From Liriodendron chinense (taxonomy: Eukaryota; Streptophyta; Magnoliopsida; Magnoliales; Magnoliaceae): a stretch of DNA of 64,000 nt. Both the position numbers and the translations under genes were made by a program. Position 1 is the first letter of the stretch, and each line of letters starts with the position of its first letter. This document shows, one piece after another, positions 1 through 11,622 of the stretch. The DNA is taken from positions 96,042 through 160,041 of the forward strand of contig PVNU02002748.1 in NCBI GenBank assembly GCA_003013855.2, read 5' to 3'. The notes beneath the pieces were generated by a model. That model was not told the origin of the DNA. It was given only the letters and a program-made list of their open reading frames with translations, and made no database searches.

Positions 1-1411
1 GGATGTTCCCTGTTCCTAAAACTTATGAAGGGGATTAAGGCTGTTGGGAGGTGGAGCGCACCCTCACGGAATTGTGAGCAACGTAAGGCCCCAAACTGGA
101 TTGACTAAGGGAAATGTGAGGATGTGGCTCATTTTGTGGCCGAAGGAGTCCGTCGGACGATACGTGGTCTATGTGCATTGCACATGAGGAACAGGCAACT
201 TTATGGGTGTGTTGACTGAAAACTCTTAAAATCTCCTCATCCGAAGATGTAAAACTACGGCACTTAACTATGTGAGATTCGTCTTGCTCGCTGACGTAAA
301 ATGGATCGGGTGCCTTACTAGCAGTAGAAGCTGGAAATGGATGAAAATTTCATATTTTTCCCTAAATTTCAGAAAAATCAGAAAAATACAAAAACATTGC
401 AAAATATTTTCAAAAATCACAAAATATTTCCCTTGCCTTCAAACCAAATATTTTCAAAACCACAAAAATATTTCCTTTGTTTTCAATAACCGATCTCTAT
501 CCTGACCACTCAGGTAAAGATTCGGACCACATATTTGCAAAAATTACAAAAATTGTCACTATCCCCAGCACTACACTTCAGGAGTCTCGAACTCCACTCT
601 CTTCACAATTTGGGATGACGGATCCAATTGCCCGCAAATTGGAATCTTGACCAAAACTGGCGACCAAGCACCGTCTCAATTGCATTTATGCCCAGGAGAA
701 CATTTTGAAGTCGGATAACATCCTCGTACATTCTCATTAGCAAAGAAACAGCATCTTGGGACAATAGACCTGATCAACCACGGGTCGGGATCTTGACCAA
801 CCCGCTGACCAAACATCGGCATTAAAAAGAAAATCCCCAGGGAAGCACAACCTTGCAAGCAATAAGCTCAAAATTCTCTGCATCTCCAGCAAAAGCAAAA
901 TCATCAAACTAAAAGAGAATGAGCCAAGCCATGCATCCATCATCAAATATGCATCTCTATGCATCAGCATCCATCGCATCAATCATCATCTTTACCTGCT
1001 TTCAAATATAACAGTCGGTTAGCTAAAGACCCCACAGGCATCCCTAGTGGAGGCGCATGCAAACTAGATTTCTATTTCAAAAATACAAAAAAAATATTTC
1101 TATTTGCAAATAAAAACCCCACGGAGTATCACTCCCCATAGTGGGTATCTTTTCAAAAAAATCCAAAAATATTTTTCCAGTAGAGCGTTTTGCCTCCAAA
1201 ACACCAGGAGATCTTCCATATCTCTGGGTAGGAGCCGACGCAAAAATCAAATAAGATCCGATGCCTCGCGGTTTTCCCCGAGAACATCAGATCCAATGCA
1301 CTCAAAGTACGGTCGAACTGAACTCCAGTGTCAGTGCGGTCGTACCACATGCCAAGATACGAAAAGATGAAAGCCAAAAGGCTCGGTCAAAGAAACCATT
1401 TGAACAAGTGG

Positions 1412-2310
1412 AAACGATGAATTTTAACCCAAGTATCAAAATCAGTAGATTGGGTGGAAAGAGTTCACCCGCACATACTTAGGTGTGGATGCCTGAAGTA
1501 CCTTGACTGAATCCAAGTCGGCGTAGTAGAATCCCGTAAGACAACATGACGCAGGGCATCTAACCACTTTGACAGTCAAGCGAAACAAGTATTCCTAGAG
1601 TGATCTGGGAAAACATCAACATCACACAATCAGTCTCAGGGTTAGCAACCTCGTAAGACTAGCGACGCAGAGGCTCTGCTGTACCTTTCCGATGTTAGTA
1701 CCGATCAGGAATGGAAGGGTTGCGATTGGGTACCCAGGTTGTAGCAAATTGCAGGGACAATCGCAATGTTTTCTCTAAACTCCTGCGGTATGTGCGAGTT
1801 ATCAATCTTTAAACAATCAACTGACTCAGATACAAAGGATAACAAAGATTCCAGACCACAATCTAGGAAAGAATGAATCGTAAACCAAGCATCAAAACCA
1901 GCAAATCGGGTGGAAACAGCCCACCCGCACATACCTAGGCGTGGATGCCTGAAGTACCTTGACTAAGTCCAAGTCGGCGTAGTAGAATCCCGTAAGACTA
2001 CATGACGCAGGGCATCTAACCACTTTGACAATCAAGCGAAACAAGTACTCCTGGAATGATCCGGGAAAACATCAAACACACAATCAATCTCAGGGTCAGT
2101 AACCTCGTAAGACTGCGATGCAGAGGCTCTACTGTACCTTTTCGATGTTAGTACCGATCGGGAATAGAAGGGTGGCGATTGGGTACCCAGGTTGCAGCAA
2201 ACTGCAGGGACAATCGCAACGTTTTCTCCAAACTTCAGCTGTATGTGCGAGTGATCAATTTTCAGACGATCAACTAGCACAGATGCAAAGGCAAGCAAAG
2301 ATTTCAGACC
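1412..2310 (+). repeat. Two-copy tandem repeat, period about 456 bp
   Basis: The block starting near 1412 recurs near 1869. The GGGTGGAAA word is at 1452 and again at 1908, and the long shared run includes GGATGCCTGAAGTACCTTGA in both units. The copies differ by scattered substitutions, so the duplication is not recent. It lies before the 3' LTR, a place where Tat/Ogre elements often carry tandem arrays. Open frames across it change between copies and are probably not coding. Confidence 0.85.
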
Positions 2311-2383
2311 ATGACCTATGAATGACCGGGTCAGAAGTGGGGTGTCCACTCGCTTTGGCATTCGATTACACGCAACCTCTGCC

Positions 2384-2396
2384 AAAGAGGGGCATC
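2384..2396 (+). other. Polypurine tract before the 3' LTR
   Basis: The purine-rich run AAAGAGGGGCATC lies directly before TGTAGACACCCC, the expected position for the plus-strand primer of a gypsy element. It fixes the left border of the LTR at 2397. Confidence 0.6.
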
Positions 2397-2593
2397 TGTA
2401 GACACCCCACCTTCGGCTACACTGTTGGTAGAGATAGCTGGATGAATGGAGGACCATACCCCCAAATCTCATGTCCAAACTCAGCCAAACTCACACTTGT
2501 AAGCCCCAATCCATAGCCCAACTCACCCCTAAACATCAGCCTGAAAACCCCCTTAAGAAAAACCAGTAAAAAAATCCTAAAAAAGTCAAACTC

Positions 2594-2735
2594 ACCGAGT
2601 CAACTCACTGAGTCAACCAGCTGAGTCAAAACACCGAGTCAACCCGCTGAGTCAATCCGTCGAGTTAAATCACCGAGTTAACCCGCCAAGTCAAATCACC
2701 GAGTCGACCCGCCGAGTCAACCCACTGAGTCTAAA
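2594..2735 (+). repeat. Degenerate short tandem repeat (CACCGAGTCAACCCG type)
   Basis: About nine imperfect copies of a 13-16 bp unit built on GAGTCAA alternate CACCGAGTCAA and CCGCTGAGTCAA forms. It lies in the presumed U3 part of the LTR, upstream of the TATA box, so it could be an LTR enhancer-like array. That role is inferred from position only. Confidence 0.75.
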
Positions 2736-2835
2736 CAGCAGCCCCGAGTTATGTCTGTACCATGCGCTGGAACCCGAGGAGCGTCCGTACTGGGGCCGTC
2801 CAAAATTATTTATGAGAACTGCCACTCTCCAACGC

Positions 2836-2843
2836 TATAAATA
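2836..2843 (+). promoter_or_regulatory. TATA box of the gypsy LTR
   Basis: TATAAATA lies within CTATAAATACCCC, followed by a pyrimidine-rich stretch. This is the normal layout of a plant LTR core promoter, and transcription would start roughly 30 bp downstream. The element looks dead, so activity is not implied. Confidence 0.5.
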
Positions 2844-2993
2844 CCCCCTCCCCTTCTCATTTCGATAGAGAATCCCATCCAGTCCAGAGCGACCCGTCCG
2901 TCCGAGTCCTTCTCCACCCTTTTAGCCCATCTTTCCACCAAGGAGAGCCCGAGTGAGGAGAGCCTAGCCCTGGTCCAGCCCAGCCACTGGTCC

Positions 2994-3487
2994 TAGGGCT
3001 GTAAATGGGTCAGTGGACCAGATGGGGTACCCAGAACCAACCCATTTAGACCCGACCCATTTGTTAAATGGTACGGGTCTGGGTCCAAGAATAGACCCAT
3101 TTGTTAAACGGGTTTGGGTCTGGTTTCCTTTATATTAGGCCCGACCCAACCCGACCCAAACCCATTTAGTAAGTGGGCGGGTTTGGTCTATGTTACAAGG
3201 GACCCGTCCAGCCCAGACCCGGTTTTAAGCCTTGTAAAATGCTTGCATACTTGATCCAGACCCGGACCCATTAGACCCGGCCCATTTATAAATGGGTCTC
3301 GGTGGATCTCCCTCTACCAGACCCGGACCCATTTATAAATGGGTCTGATGGGCTGACTCAGACCCAACCCGGACCCGCCCATTTAGTAAAAGGGTCTGGG
3401 TCTAAAATTTGGACCCAGACCCGTTTAGTAAATGGGCGGGTCTGGTTTTGGCTAAACCCGCCCCGAACCCGACCATTTACAGCCGTA
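2994..3487. mobile_element. hAT-like MITE inside the gypsy LTR, 8-bp TSD
   Basis: A 494-bp non-coding insertion has terminal inverted repeats TAGGGCTGTAAATGG (left) and CCATTTACAGCCGTA (right). It is flanked by perfect 8-bp duplications ACTGGTCC at 2986-2993 and 3488-3495. An 8-bp TSD with these short TIRs fits the hAT superfamily. The inside is a series of small palindromes of the form GACCCATTTATAAATGGGTC, so the element can fold on itself many times. Open frames crossing it are artefacts of the repeats. Confidence 0.9.
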
Positions 3488-3643
3488 ACTGGTCCAAGTC
3501 TCCCAAGCTATCCAAGTCTTGATCCAGCCACTCTAAGCCAATCCTTGCAACACCTCCGTCCATCCAGCTACTCTTTTACCAACATCATCTCATTTGTATC
3601 TAGCATAAGTGCAACATTTACTTTTCTTCCAACCCCCCTGCTT

Positions 3644-3937
3644 CACTACAAGCACTTTGATTGTTCAAACACACGATATGCATACCGCATAAAGCACCTG
3701 TCAGTTCGAGCGTATGCTCTGGGCTTGCCTGTTAATGAAAACCTGCCCATCAGAAACTCTTACTATTCAGACCTGCATTCATACATTAGTCACTATAAGC
3801 ACTTTGATTATTCAAACACACAGCATGCATCTCGCATAAAGCACCTGTCAGTTCGAGCGTATGCTCTGGGCTTGCCTGTTAATGGAAACCTGCCCATCAG
3901 AAACTCTTACTGTTCAGACCTGCATCCATGCATCATG
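3644..3937 (+). repeat. Two-copy tandem repeat, period 147 bp
   Basis: CACTACAAGCACTTTGATTG starts at 3644 and its counterpart at 3791. The units share long identical runs such as GTTCGAGCGTATGCTCTGGG. The array lies downstream of the LTR TATA box, in the presumed R/U5 part. The frame open across 3302-3964 runs through this array and the MITE and is not a gene. Confidence 0.9.
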
Positions 3938-4204
3938 TCATCTATGAGAATATACGAGGATTAAAACAGACTTTCAAGTGTTAGTTCGATTCTGTGAAGT
4001 AGAGACCGTACTTCGGTGCGAGCAGTGTGTGGGGTGCTTAACCTCTTCCCACCCTGTAACCGTGATCCCTTACCTCGAATCTCTGGCCGCAAATCAAAAG
4101 GAGTCATTTTAGAGAAAGGAATCTTCGGATCCCCTTCTCTAACGTTTCTATGGGGTCTAGCCGACTGTAGATTCGAAGTAACTGGCTAGTGGCGACTCTG
4201 GTCT

Positions 4205-4980
4205 TATATAAACTCATTCAAATGCATCCAGCTTAACACGACAACCAAACAAAGCCCTCGAGAACGAGGCAAACCAGTGGCACAAACGGCGATTCGCACG
4301 CACGCACCCCTTCTTCTTCTTCCGAAAGGAAAGGGAGGACGTCGTGTGGGAGCGCGGAACGGCGAGGGTCCACACATTAGCATTTTTCTTTTCATCTCGT
4401 ATACAATTAGCTTCTTTTATATGGATGTGTACAATAATATTTTCCATAGACATTCCATTTTTCTTGTGTTTCATCTTATTTTCGTATTCTTTCCACAGTG
4501 GATGAAGTTTTTCAATCAGAGCACCTCCAAGAAAAACATCGTCTATTTTTAATTCTTTAGATATACGCCCATGCACTAGAATTTGATACTCATATATCTG
4601 ATCAGAAATAAATTTATTATCTAACATTAAAAAATTCTAAAAAGAGAAAATAATATGCTTTTTGGCACCAGCTTCTTCTAAAACATATTTCTTAGCCAAT
4701 GCAGTCTAAATATCTTTGGCTCTTTCGTATATTGTAAAAACATTATACAGTTCATTAGAAAGGAAATTTAGAATATGATTTTTGCAATTATGGTCATCCC
4801 TTACAACAAATTCTTTGTCGGCCTATATTGAAAAGTATCAGATAGCATATACGATACTTTCAATGTATTCAAAGTAAAGGTAAGTTTTTGTTTCCACTTT
4901 TTAAAATGGCATCCAGAAAAAAGGTTCGATCTTGGATAATTTTGTGGTTGGGTTAGCTGTAATGTTTGCCGTTGTTACCG
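4205..4980 (-). pseudogene. Ty1/copia gag relic
   Basis: Read on the minus strand in shifting frames, this region gives a copia Gag (UBN2-type) protein. An early part carries ANPTTKLSKIEPFFW. It is followed by FVVRDDHNCKNHILNFLSNE, then ALAKKYVLEEAGAKK, LDNKFISDQIYEYQ and finally HKKNGMSMENIIVHIHIKEAN. That order matches copia gag from its N-terminus to just before the zinc knuckle. Several stops and at least two frame changes interrupt it. No zinc knuckle or pol follows: the sequence is lost near 4214 where it meets the gypsy LTR tail. It lies just downstream, on this strand, of a likely LTR at 5011-5690. Family assignment is firm; the exact ends are not. Confidence 0.75.
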
Positions 4981-5010
4981 ATGTACATTTCAGTAAATCA
5001 ACTTCAAGAT

Positions 5011-5690
5011 TGTTGGAATTTTGGGTATATAAATCTATAATTATGAAAATTAGGAATTATAATAATTTGTAAAATGAAAATTAAAACTGAAAGAAAATTT
5101 GAGTAAGAGAAATTAAGAGAACTTATTGGATTCGAGGCGTGATAACAATCACTCGACTTAAAGTTGATTTCCCCTCCTTTAGACGTTGTCCATAGTGCAA
5201 CAGGAATACTAGACAATCAACCTCCAGGATACCCTCGAATGTCGTCTCGTCACACCGGCGCACTCAATGTACGAAGACCCATACCATCACTATTTGTTTA
5301 ACCCGAAGGCAATACAAAACGAAACAGAGAGAAAACACTTTGCCAAAATTCGAATTACAAAGATTTGAATACATATATAAATGAAAAATGAACCAGAGAA
5401 ATCCTTTATAGACTTCGATGGTTGCCATAAATGGGTACAGAAGCACCCCTGCCAACAGACATGTTTGTTGGGTTTTCCAAAGGAGATGATTGTTGGTTCG
5501 AAATTTAAAAGAGCAGTTGTAAAATCGAATTGCAAAAAGCAACAAAACCATTTAGGCTTTAGGCAAGTATACTTGCGCGCGCGCGCACCACACCACACCG
5601 CACCGCGTCCACGGCCACAGCTCGGCCCAGCACGCGTACGCATGTGGTTCATGACATAGATTGGGCCTAATGACATACCCCTCCCCAACA
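5011..5690 (-). mobile_element. Probable 5' LTR of the minus-strand copia relic
   Basis: The segment is bounded by TGTTGGAATTTTGGG at 5011 and CCTCCCCAACA ending at 5690. Reversed, these give an LTR that starts TGTTGG and ends CCAACA. It lies immediately upstream, on the minus strand, of the gag relic at 4205-4980, which is where a 5' LTR should be. The partner LTR and the TSD were not found, and the expected initiator-Met primer site next to 5011 is not evident, so this is an inference from ends and position. Confidence 0.45.
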
Positions 5691-5930
5691 ACCAAATTCA
5701 CATGCCCCCTAAAGAGGGCCTAAGCCCTATCCAAAATCCTCCTCTTATAGATATAATATTTTCCTTTACCTATCTAGTGTGGGACTAAACTCACACCACT
5801 GCAAGATAAAATACTTTGTTGCTTTTTAAAACTTTTGGAGGGAAGTTTAAACATTTTTAAAATAATGATTTTATTATTTTAAAACACCAAAAATACAATA
5901 GGTGGGGGCCTACAATGAGCCCCACCTACT

Positions 5931-6012
5931 GGACGTGCAGCAACACGTTTTTGCGTTCAGCATGCATTGTTGGATGTGCAACAACATGCTATTATGTTCA
6001 GCGCGCACTGCA
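5931..6012 (+). repeat. Two-copy 41-bp tandem repeat
   Basis: GGACGTGCAGCAACACG at 5931 is followed 41 bp later by GGATGTGCAACAACATG. The two units are diverged but align along their length (each ends in GTTCAGC plus GC-rich sequence). Confidence 0.65.
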
Positions 6013-6411
6013 GCACTTGATTCACAACAATAGCCACTCCCTTTTTAGTAAATGATAATATATATTATATATAGATGTTTTTGTGTGTGGGGTCCACTCC
6101 GGACAGTTGGAATTTCACGTACACTTCATAGTGGGGCCCATGGTCAATAGGTCACACAAATACTTTAGATCAAACTTATCTTTATGATTCCCATCATCTA
6201 AATCATTAAACAATCCGAATGGCGTGTAATCTTCATCGTGCAATCCACCATCAGTGGGTCCCACACTTACATCATCAAAGAGAGAAAATTAAAAAAAATA
6301 TATAGGAAATGAGACTAAGGAGTGGACTTAACTTGATCTTATGAATGGATGACTTAGATCTTTCTCCTCCCCTTGACAGATGGTTGGGACCACTTAATGG
6401 ATGACCCACTC

Positions 6412-6414
<3 letters not shown>

Positions 6415-6460
<46 letters not shown>
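6415..6460. repeat. (CT)n microsatellite
   Basis: An uninterrupted run of about 23 CT units, with no coding context. Confidence 0.98.
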
Positions 6461-6462
<2 letters not shown>

Positions 6463-7661
6463 GATGGTGTAGGATGAAAATGAGAGAAATGAGAGAAGGG
6501 TTAGGATAAATAGGTGAGAGTATAGGGTTAAGATTAATTTTTTTTAAGCTTACTAATCTAGGTTAGGGCTCAATTAGGGTGAGGTTGGGGGTTAGAGAAC
6601 TAATTAGGGTTAGTTGTAGAGAATTAACCCAGGTTAGTTATTTCATCATGGTTAAGGGGAGACATGGGGTATGGGCTTAGGTATGGCCTTCTTTGACTTT
6701 GGAGAAAAGGTGTTGGGATTCACTACCCTAACCTTCATTAATTAATGAAAGCTTGAAATTAGAATAAGCTAATAAATGTGATGTGTCATTTCTCTTTACA
6801 TTAAGGAAAATGAGATATGGTCTCTTTTGACTTTTGAAATAAGGTTCTTAAGTATAAGTTAAGGGTTAATAAGAATTGTTTAGCATCTTAATGGTTTCTA
6901 GAAAAAGGTGGATGGGTGATGTCATCTTAGTGACATAAGCATGATGAAAAAGATGGGGAAAAGGCTAGAAACTCAGGGTGTTCACGCACATGCACATGTG
7001 ATGCTCTTCGCGCCATACCGCTCTAACAAAGTGTCGCACGGACACACGTGTGATACCTCCAGGTCGGGGCAATGGGGCTTTCATTATGGCATAGGTTTTA
7101 AGATCACTTGGGTCCACATTGTGCATAGGCAGTCTGAGGCCCGCCAAGGGTCAGACATTGTATACACACGCGTAGAAGGTTATGGAAGGGACGAGGCCTT
7201 ATAATAGCTGCATTGAAAACTTTTATAAGTTAATAACTAATTATCTCTTTAGAATGTTAGAATTGCTTATGAAACAATAAATGATCTTAATGATGCCCAA
7301 TTGCAATAAAATAATCATTACAAGGTCTTCAAATTTCATATAAAGTGAATGTTGGGCTCCAAAATAGTGAATGAGCTAGAAGATGAAGCGACCCATGAGA
7401 AGTTGAACCGTCACATAGAGAAAATGAAGAGACGGACCAAATGCATGAAAATTGAGGCAACAAAGTGCCCGCATAGGAGGATGCACCGAGGGCCCACCTA
7501 GTACAAATGTGGGGCCCACATGAGAATCATAATGGAAAGAGGTGGGATCGGTCACATAGACCTGCGCCCAAACAAATAGGCCCAGCGCATGTGTCCAAGT
7601 CAGATGGTTTGGCCCACGACTTCTCAAAATGGAAAAGGGGCCACCGTCTAGTCCAACGCAG

Positions 7662-7790
7662 GTGGATGCACTGGCATGCCAAGGCGAGCATGAGCTCGAA
7701 TCCATAGGCAAGTCTTGAGTGGATGCACTGGCACGCCAAGGCGAGCATGAGCTCGAATTCATAGGCAAGTCTTGAGTGGATGCACCATGG
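7662..7790 (+). repeat. 57-bp tandem repeat, two copies plus a partial third
   Basis: GTGGATGCACTGG begins at 7662, 7719 and, shortened, at 7776. The first two units are nearly identical and contain the palindrome GAGCATGAGCTCGAA. Because 57 is a multiple of three, the repeat keeps open frames on both strands, which explains the long spurious open frame here. Confidence 0.95.
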
Positions 7791-9860
7791 CGCAGTGGAC
7801 ACGCCAACCTCCAGAGACAACCAACTCAAGTTTGTTGCACTAGGGCTAATTTTGGTGCCCAGGGTGGATGCGTTAAGCTCCCCTAGTAGATGTGCGCCAC
7901 ATGTTAAGTGCGAATAGGCAGTCCCTCCATAATTTTTTGCTATGAACACCCTCATTACATCATTGATAAGACATCTAAAGAGAAGCATGAGAGAGCACCG
8001 TTGCGACCGCTGGGTATTTCCCTGCTCAGCAAAATTCTCCAAAACCTTCACCGAAATCCTTTGAAACCCCTCACCAGAACTTCTCAGAATCCCTTTTTCG
8101 GGACCCGTAGGTGTGAAAAGAACCTCGCATCTATATACCGACAAACAAAGAAGTTCAAGGAGATGGAATGTCCAACACATCCACCAAGGGGCCCAGCATG
8201 CGTCACACATTCGCTGGTGCGCCTTCCCAGAGACATGTGTCCAACAAATGATCCAAGTGGCCTAGCATATGTGTCATGCTCGTTGGCACACCCATACATA
8301 GAAGCTAAGTCTAAAGGGTCCAGCGCATGTTCCGCATCAGGCTGGCGCACCCAGTCAACGATCAAAATTTAAGTGAAGTTTTAAAGGGTCCGGCATAGGT
8401 GTCACGCTGGCCAACACTTCCACTTAAGAGCTCATTCTCTCTGCGCACCATGCATGTCAGTGCCAAGTGGATGCGTTGGGCGCCCTAGGCCTAGCGTATG
8501 TCGCCCTTCCCGGCCTTTTGATAATTAGATGCTCAATTCAACTTATGTGCAATCCGATCAACTCCATTGCATGGTTTATCCGCCCACCAACCATGATTTT
8601 GTTCTCATAAACGAATCATCTACCAGTCAGAATACACAATCAGTGTTATATAACTGTGTAATGGCCCCTGATATAAGACATCGCTATGTTAAAAGAGACT
8701 ATGTCTACCATTGAAAACCGTACAAATCAACATTCAAAAATATCAACACAAAGTCATTGCTAAGGACTATTATCCTACACCGGTTAACATATTATCCATT
8801 AGAATCAGTATTTGCTGGCTGAGTTGTCCGAGTCCATGGTCGTAGTCTAGTCTTCCCATAGTCCCCGTCTCTATGACAGGAGCAGGCACAGTATCACACC
8901 ACTCGACTAATGTTAGGTTGTCTCTCAGCTCAGACCAGAAATGATATGGGACAGTCATTCAATCTGCTAAACAGATAGTCCTGTCCATACAAAGCTTGAC
9001 TTTGGCCCCTAATGGCCTTACATTACATAAGACATGGTCTCTTCTAACATAATCTTTAACTTTTAATCAAGGGTCATCGATCATTCGATGTAATTAAGGG
9101 CTCATGTTAGACCATGGTCTGGCATGTAAAGAATTTGAAATCTCTTGAATAAAATATTCTTTTTGCGCCTTATCTGTTTTGTACTTATTTATGTTATTTG
9201 TGAATACCTATGAATCTCCCTATCCCCAAGTAAAAGAAAGAATACAAAATACAAACAAACACTCATGAATTTTTCAAATCATGCTTGTGATTAGATCCGC
9301 AATTTTAATAGTAAATGAAAGTTAGTTCGAAAGAGTGAGCCCATAGGATCCGACGGTCTACACAATATGAGACCTTTATAGAAGCTAAAGATCTATAATG
9401 CACGTCTAGTGGTCCACCTAACCACTATGGGAAAAGAGAGGTTTGATCACCACTCTGATTATATGGTTAAGATAGCCCGCTTACAATCAATGGCTTGGAT
9501 CGTATTAGGACAGGCAAGATGGATACAGATTCACTATCCTTCTTTTCTCATTGAGATTCAGAACTGCTTAATTCCGTTGAGGGATATTTCCTTATATTTA
9601 AAGATTAAGATATCGAAATATAAGGGATGAGTTTGGATAGGATAAGAATTATCCCTATCTTATCCAACCTCTTCTATATTTCTCCGTCATTCAAAATTGT
9701 ATCTCAAATTCATTTTAAATTTTAAAATACGAAACAAAGTCTCAAAAGAGAGAAGTAGTGAGAAAGATATGTGAGACTTACCCATTAGCAGTTGCCCACA
9801 AGTGGCCCCCAAGGTCCATGTTCAAAAGTGAACCTCCTAGCAATGACTTTTCTAGGAAAA

Positions 9861-11622
9861 TGTCACACCTCGAAATTCGGATACCCGAATAAAGTTATTC
9901 CATACCCGAATCCCAGACCCATGAGATTAATTTAACTTAACATACATTACAATTCACAAATTCCATTTATTCCAATGCACATTTAGACCCAAACTAAAAG
10001 GAAAAAAGTACTAAAATCATTCTCATCAATCAAACATTCACTAATAAATACTCAAACCTTTAATTAACCTCCATTACATTGGTATTCAAAATCAAACTAA
10101 CCTAATGAGCAACAATAAATTTAAAATCCAAACTAATCCTAATTAACTGAAATGGAGGCTAGTACTACTATCCATATTGCTCGAAATATTTCAACTCTAC
10201 ACTTGTAAGGGTGAGCATGACGGCTCATAAAATCATATTCAATCAATTACAAAAAAATGTTCAATTCATACAAGTAACAAAATAAAATTGATATAAAAGA
10301 AGAAATAATAACATCACGAATAACAATATAAGATATGTAATGTGCATGAGATGATTTTCATGTATCATGATATCAACACAATCAATCACTTATCCATACA
10401 TAATATCAATGAAACGTCCAAGGCAGTGCACCGACCAAGACGATTTTAAGGATGATCACAACGCATCGAAGGCAATGCACCGACCAAGATAATTTTAGGA
10501 GTCCGCAATACATATATCATGGATATCTCATGACAATGCGCCGACCAAGATAGTTTTAGAGACTCTGAAAACATTCAGATTAAAGGGGAACCCAAGGAGC
10601 GCACTGACCAGGACAATTTTAGGGCCTTGGGGTAGCGCACATTTTAAATAATCTATGAAAATACACTGACCAAGACAGTTTTAGAAAATCGAAGGTCGCT
10701 CACCCGATCACAATCTCAAGTATGAATCAATGCTTGTATGCAATGTAATGAATGCGTTTTCACAAAATATAAGCAATCAAGCTATGCAGACATTATATTT
10801 AATAAAGTCTCGAGGCAAACATATAGTCATAATATAATAAATCAAATTTTAGTAATGAATCTAAGTTTAAAAAAATGATTTATGAACCTAAAATTATTTA
10901 GGAGGCAGGAAGATCACCCATATGATGTGACGCAAATGATCTTACTTACTATGATTCTACGTGAATCGGCCTTAGGGCTCCACTAACTTCCAACTTGTTT
11001 AACTCGGTTCGACCCAATATAACTACCTGTGAATTAGATTAAGTCTAAGTGGGTGTTAACAAAACTTCTGTAAGGTGTATCATCATAAGATTAATTATTA
11101 ATCAATTATGGTTTTCCACTCTCATAGTTGAGATTCAGGTTGAAACAACCTACTGACTCGTTGAGTCGACTTAGTGGGTTGCACAATAAGGGAGCGATAT
11201 GCAATAATTACACAAACTATTAACAGAAAATGATTAATTAGGGAACTAACCTAAAGATAACTTTACTCAATTGTAAGTGTAGCTGACTAGGGATACGAAA
11301 GTGGTTCAGAAACCAAGTCGACTTAGTCAGTTGCCGAGCCATCTCTACACACTCTTTCTTGTTCTTCTTTCTCCTTCTTCTCTTCTCTGCCCTCCTTTCT
11401 TTTGTGTTCATTCTTCCTTTTTTGTTATGTCTCTTCTTTAAAAAAAAATAGCAACGACGCTAAAATCTAAACGTCCCACGTGATGTAATCTTTCTCTCTC
11501 TCTCTCTTGCTCCCTCTCTCTCTCAACTCCTGATTTCTCTCAATTTTTTAAATTATTCTCACGTTCGTCAAATCAAGATTTATAAAACATTCACCAACGG
11601 TTCCAAAGTCCTGGTTGTGACA
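9861..11622 (+). mobile_element. Solo LTR, Del/Tekay-like gypsy
   Basis: The segment starts TGTCACACCTCG and ends GGTTGTGACA. These ends mirror each other and match the usual TGTCACACC...GGTGTGACA pattern of Del/Tekay-type LTRs. It is 1762 bp long and has no coding capacity. No primer site or polypurine tract adjoins it, so it looks like a solo LTR. The flanks GAAAA (9856-9860) and GGAGA (11623-11627) agree at three of five positions. Two G-to-A changes would make them a 5-bp TSD, but this is weak support. Strand is by assumption. Confidence 0.6.
10420..10690 (+). repeat. Degenerate array of CACCGACCAAGA units in the LTR
   Basis: Five imperfect occurrences of GCACCGACCAAGACGATTTT or close variants (near 10430, 10475, 10540, 10595 and 10665), about 45-70 bp apart. 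They lie within the gypsy LTR and are probably a structural repeat of that family. Confidence 0.75.

Larger units (their letters stand above)
1..2396 (+). mobile_element. Ty3/gypsy (Tat/Ogre-like) 3' internal region, non-coding
   Basis: This stretch lies just upstream of a polypurine tract and an LTR that starts TGTAGACACCCC, so I read it as the 3' internal part of a Tat/Ogre-type gypsy element. The element continues beyond the left edge of the window. No frame gives a recognisable gag, protease, reverse transcriptase, RNase H or integrase. What is visible is AT-rich A-tract DNA (350-560, 1060-1190) and a large tandem duplication at 1412-2310. The lineage is inferred from the LTR start and tail, not from protein domains. 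Confidence 0.5.
2397..4200 (+). mobile_element. 3' LTR of a Tat/Ogre-like gypsy element (right border approximate)
   Basis: The LTR begins TGTAGACACCCCACC after a polypurine tract and holds a TATAAATA box at 2836. It also contains short GAGTCAAC repeats, a 147-bp tandem repeat, and a tail with GTGGCGACTCTGG near 4190, which resembles the usual end of Tat/Ogre LTRs. A 494-bp MITE sits inside it. The right end is somewhere between about 4190 and 4235. The other LTR is outside the window, so neither the ends nor a TSD could be confirmed. Confidence 0.6.
5691..9860. other. Unassigned repeat-rich intergenic DNA
   Basis: I see no gene with recognisable homology. The stretch holds two short tandem repeats, a CT microsatellite, GTGGGGCCCA-type words around 6090-6260, and a GC-rich zone (7380-8520) with recurring degenerate phrases such as GGCCCAGCATGCGTCAC. 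The longest open frame (minus strand, 7527-8210) depends on the tandem repeat and resembles no protein I know. The 7380-8520 zone may be part of an old LTR, but I could not find its ends. Confidence 0.6.

Noticed and set aside
2032..2478. 148-codon minus-strand open frame
   Set aside because: It overlaps the 456-bp tandem repeat and the polypurine tract/LTR border. The first repeat unit does not keep the same frame open.
3302..3964. 220-codon open frame on the plus strand
   Set aside because: It runs through the MITE palindromes and then the 147-bp repeat of the gypsy LTR, so it is a by-product of repeats.
6540..6640. Telomere-like TTAGGGTT phrases
   Set aside because: Copies of TTAGGG and TTAGGGTTA are scattered and irregular, not a tandem TTTAGGG array. 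Probably a diverged simple sequence.
7527..8210. 227-codon open frame on the minus strand
   Set aside because: It crosses the 57-bp tandem repeat, whose period is a multiple of three and keeps frames open. The composition is not protein-like and I see no known domain.
10420..10690. Regularly spaced repeats suggesting a CRISPR-like array
   Set aside because: The units are degenerate with uneven spacing, lie inside a plant LTR, and a CRISPR array is not expected in this genome.
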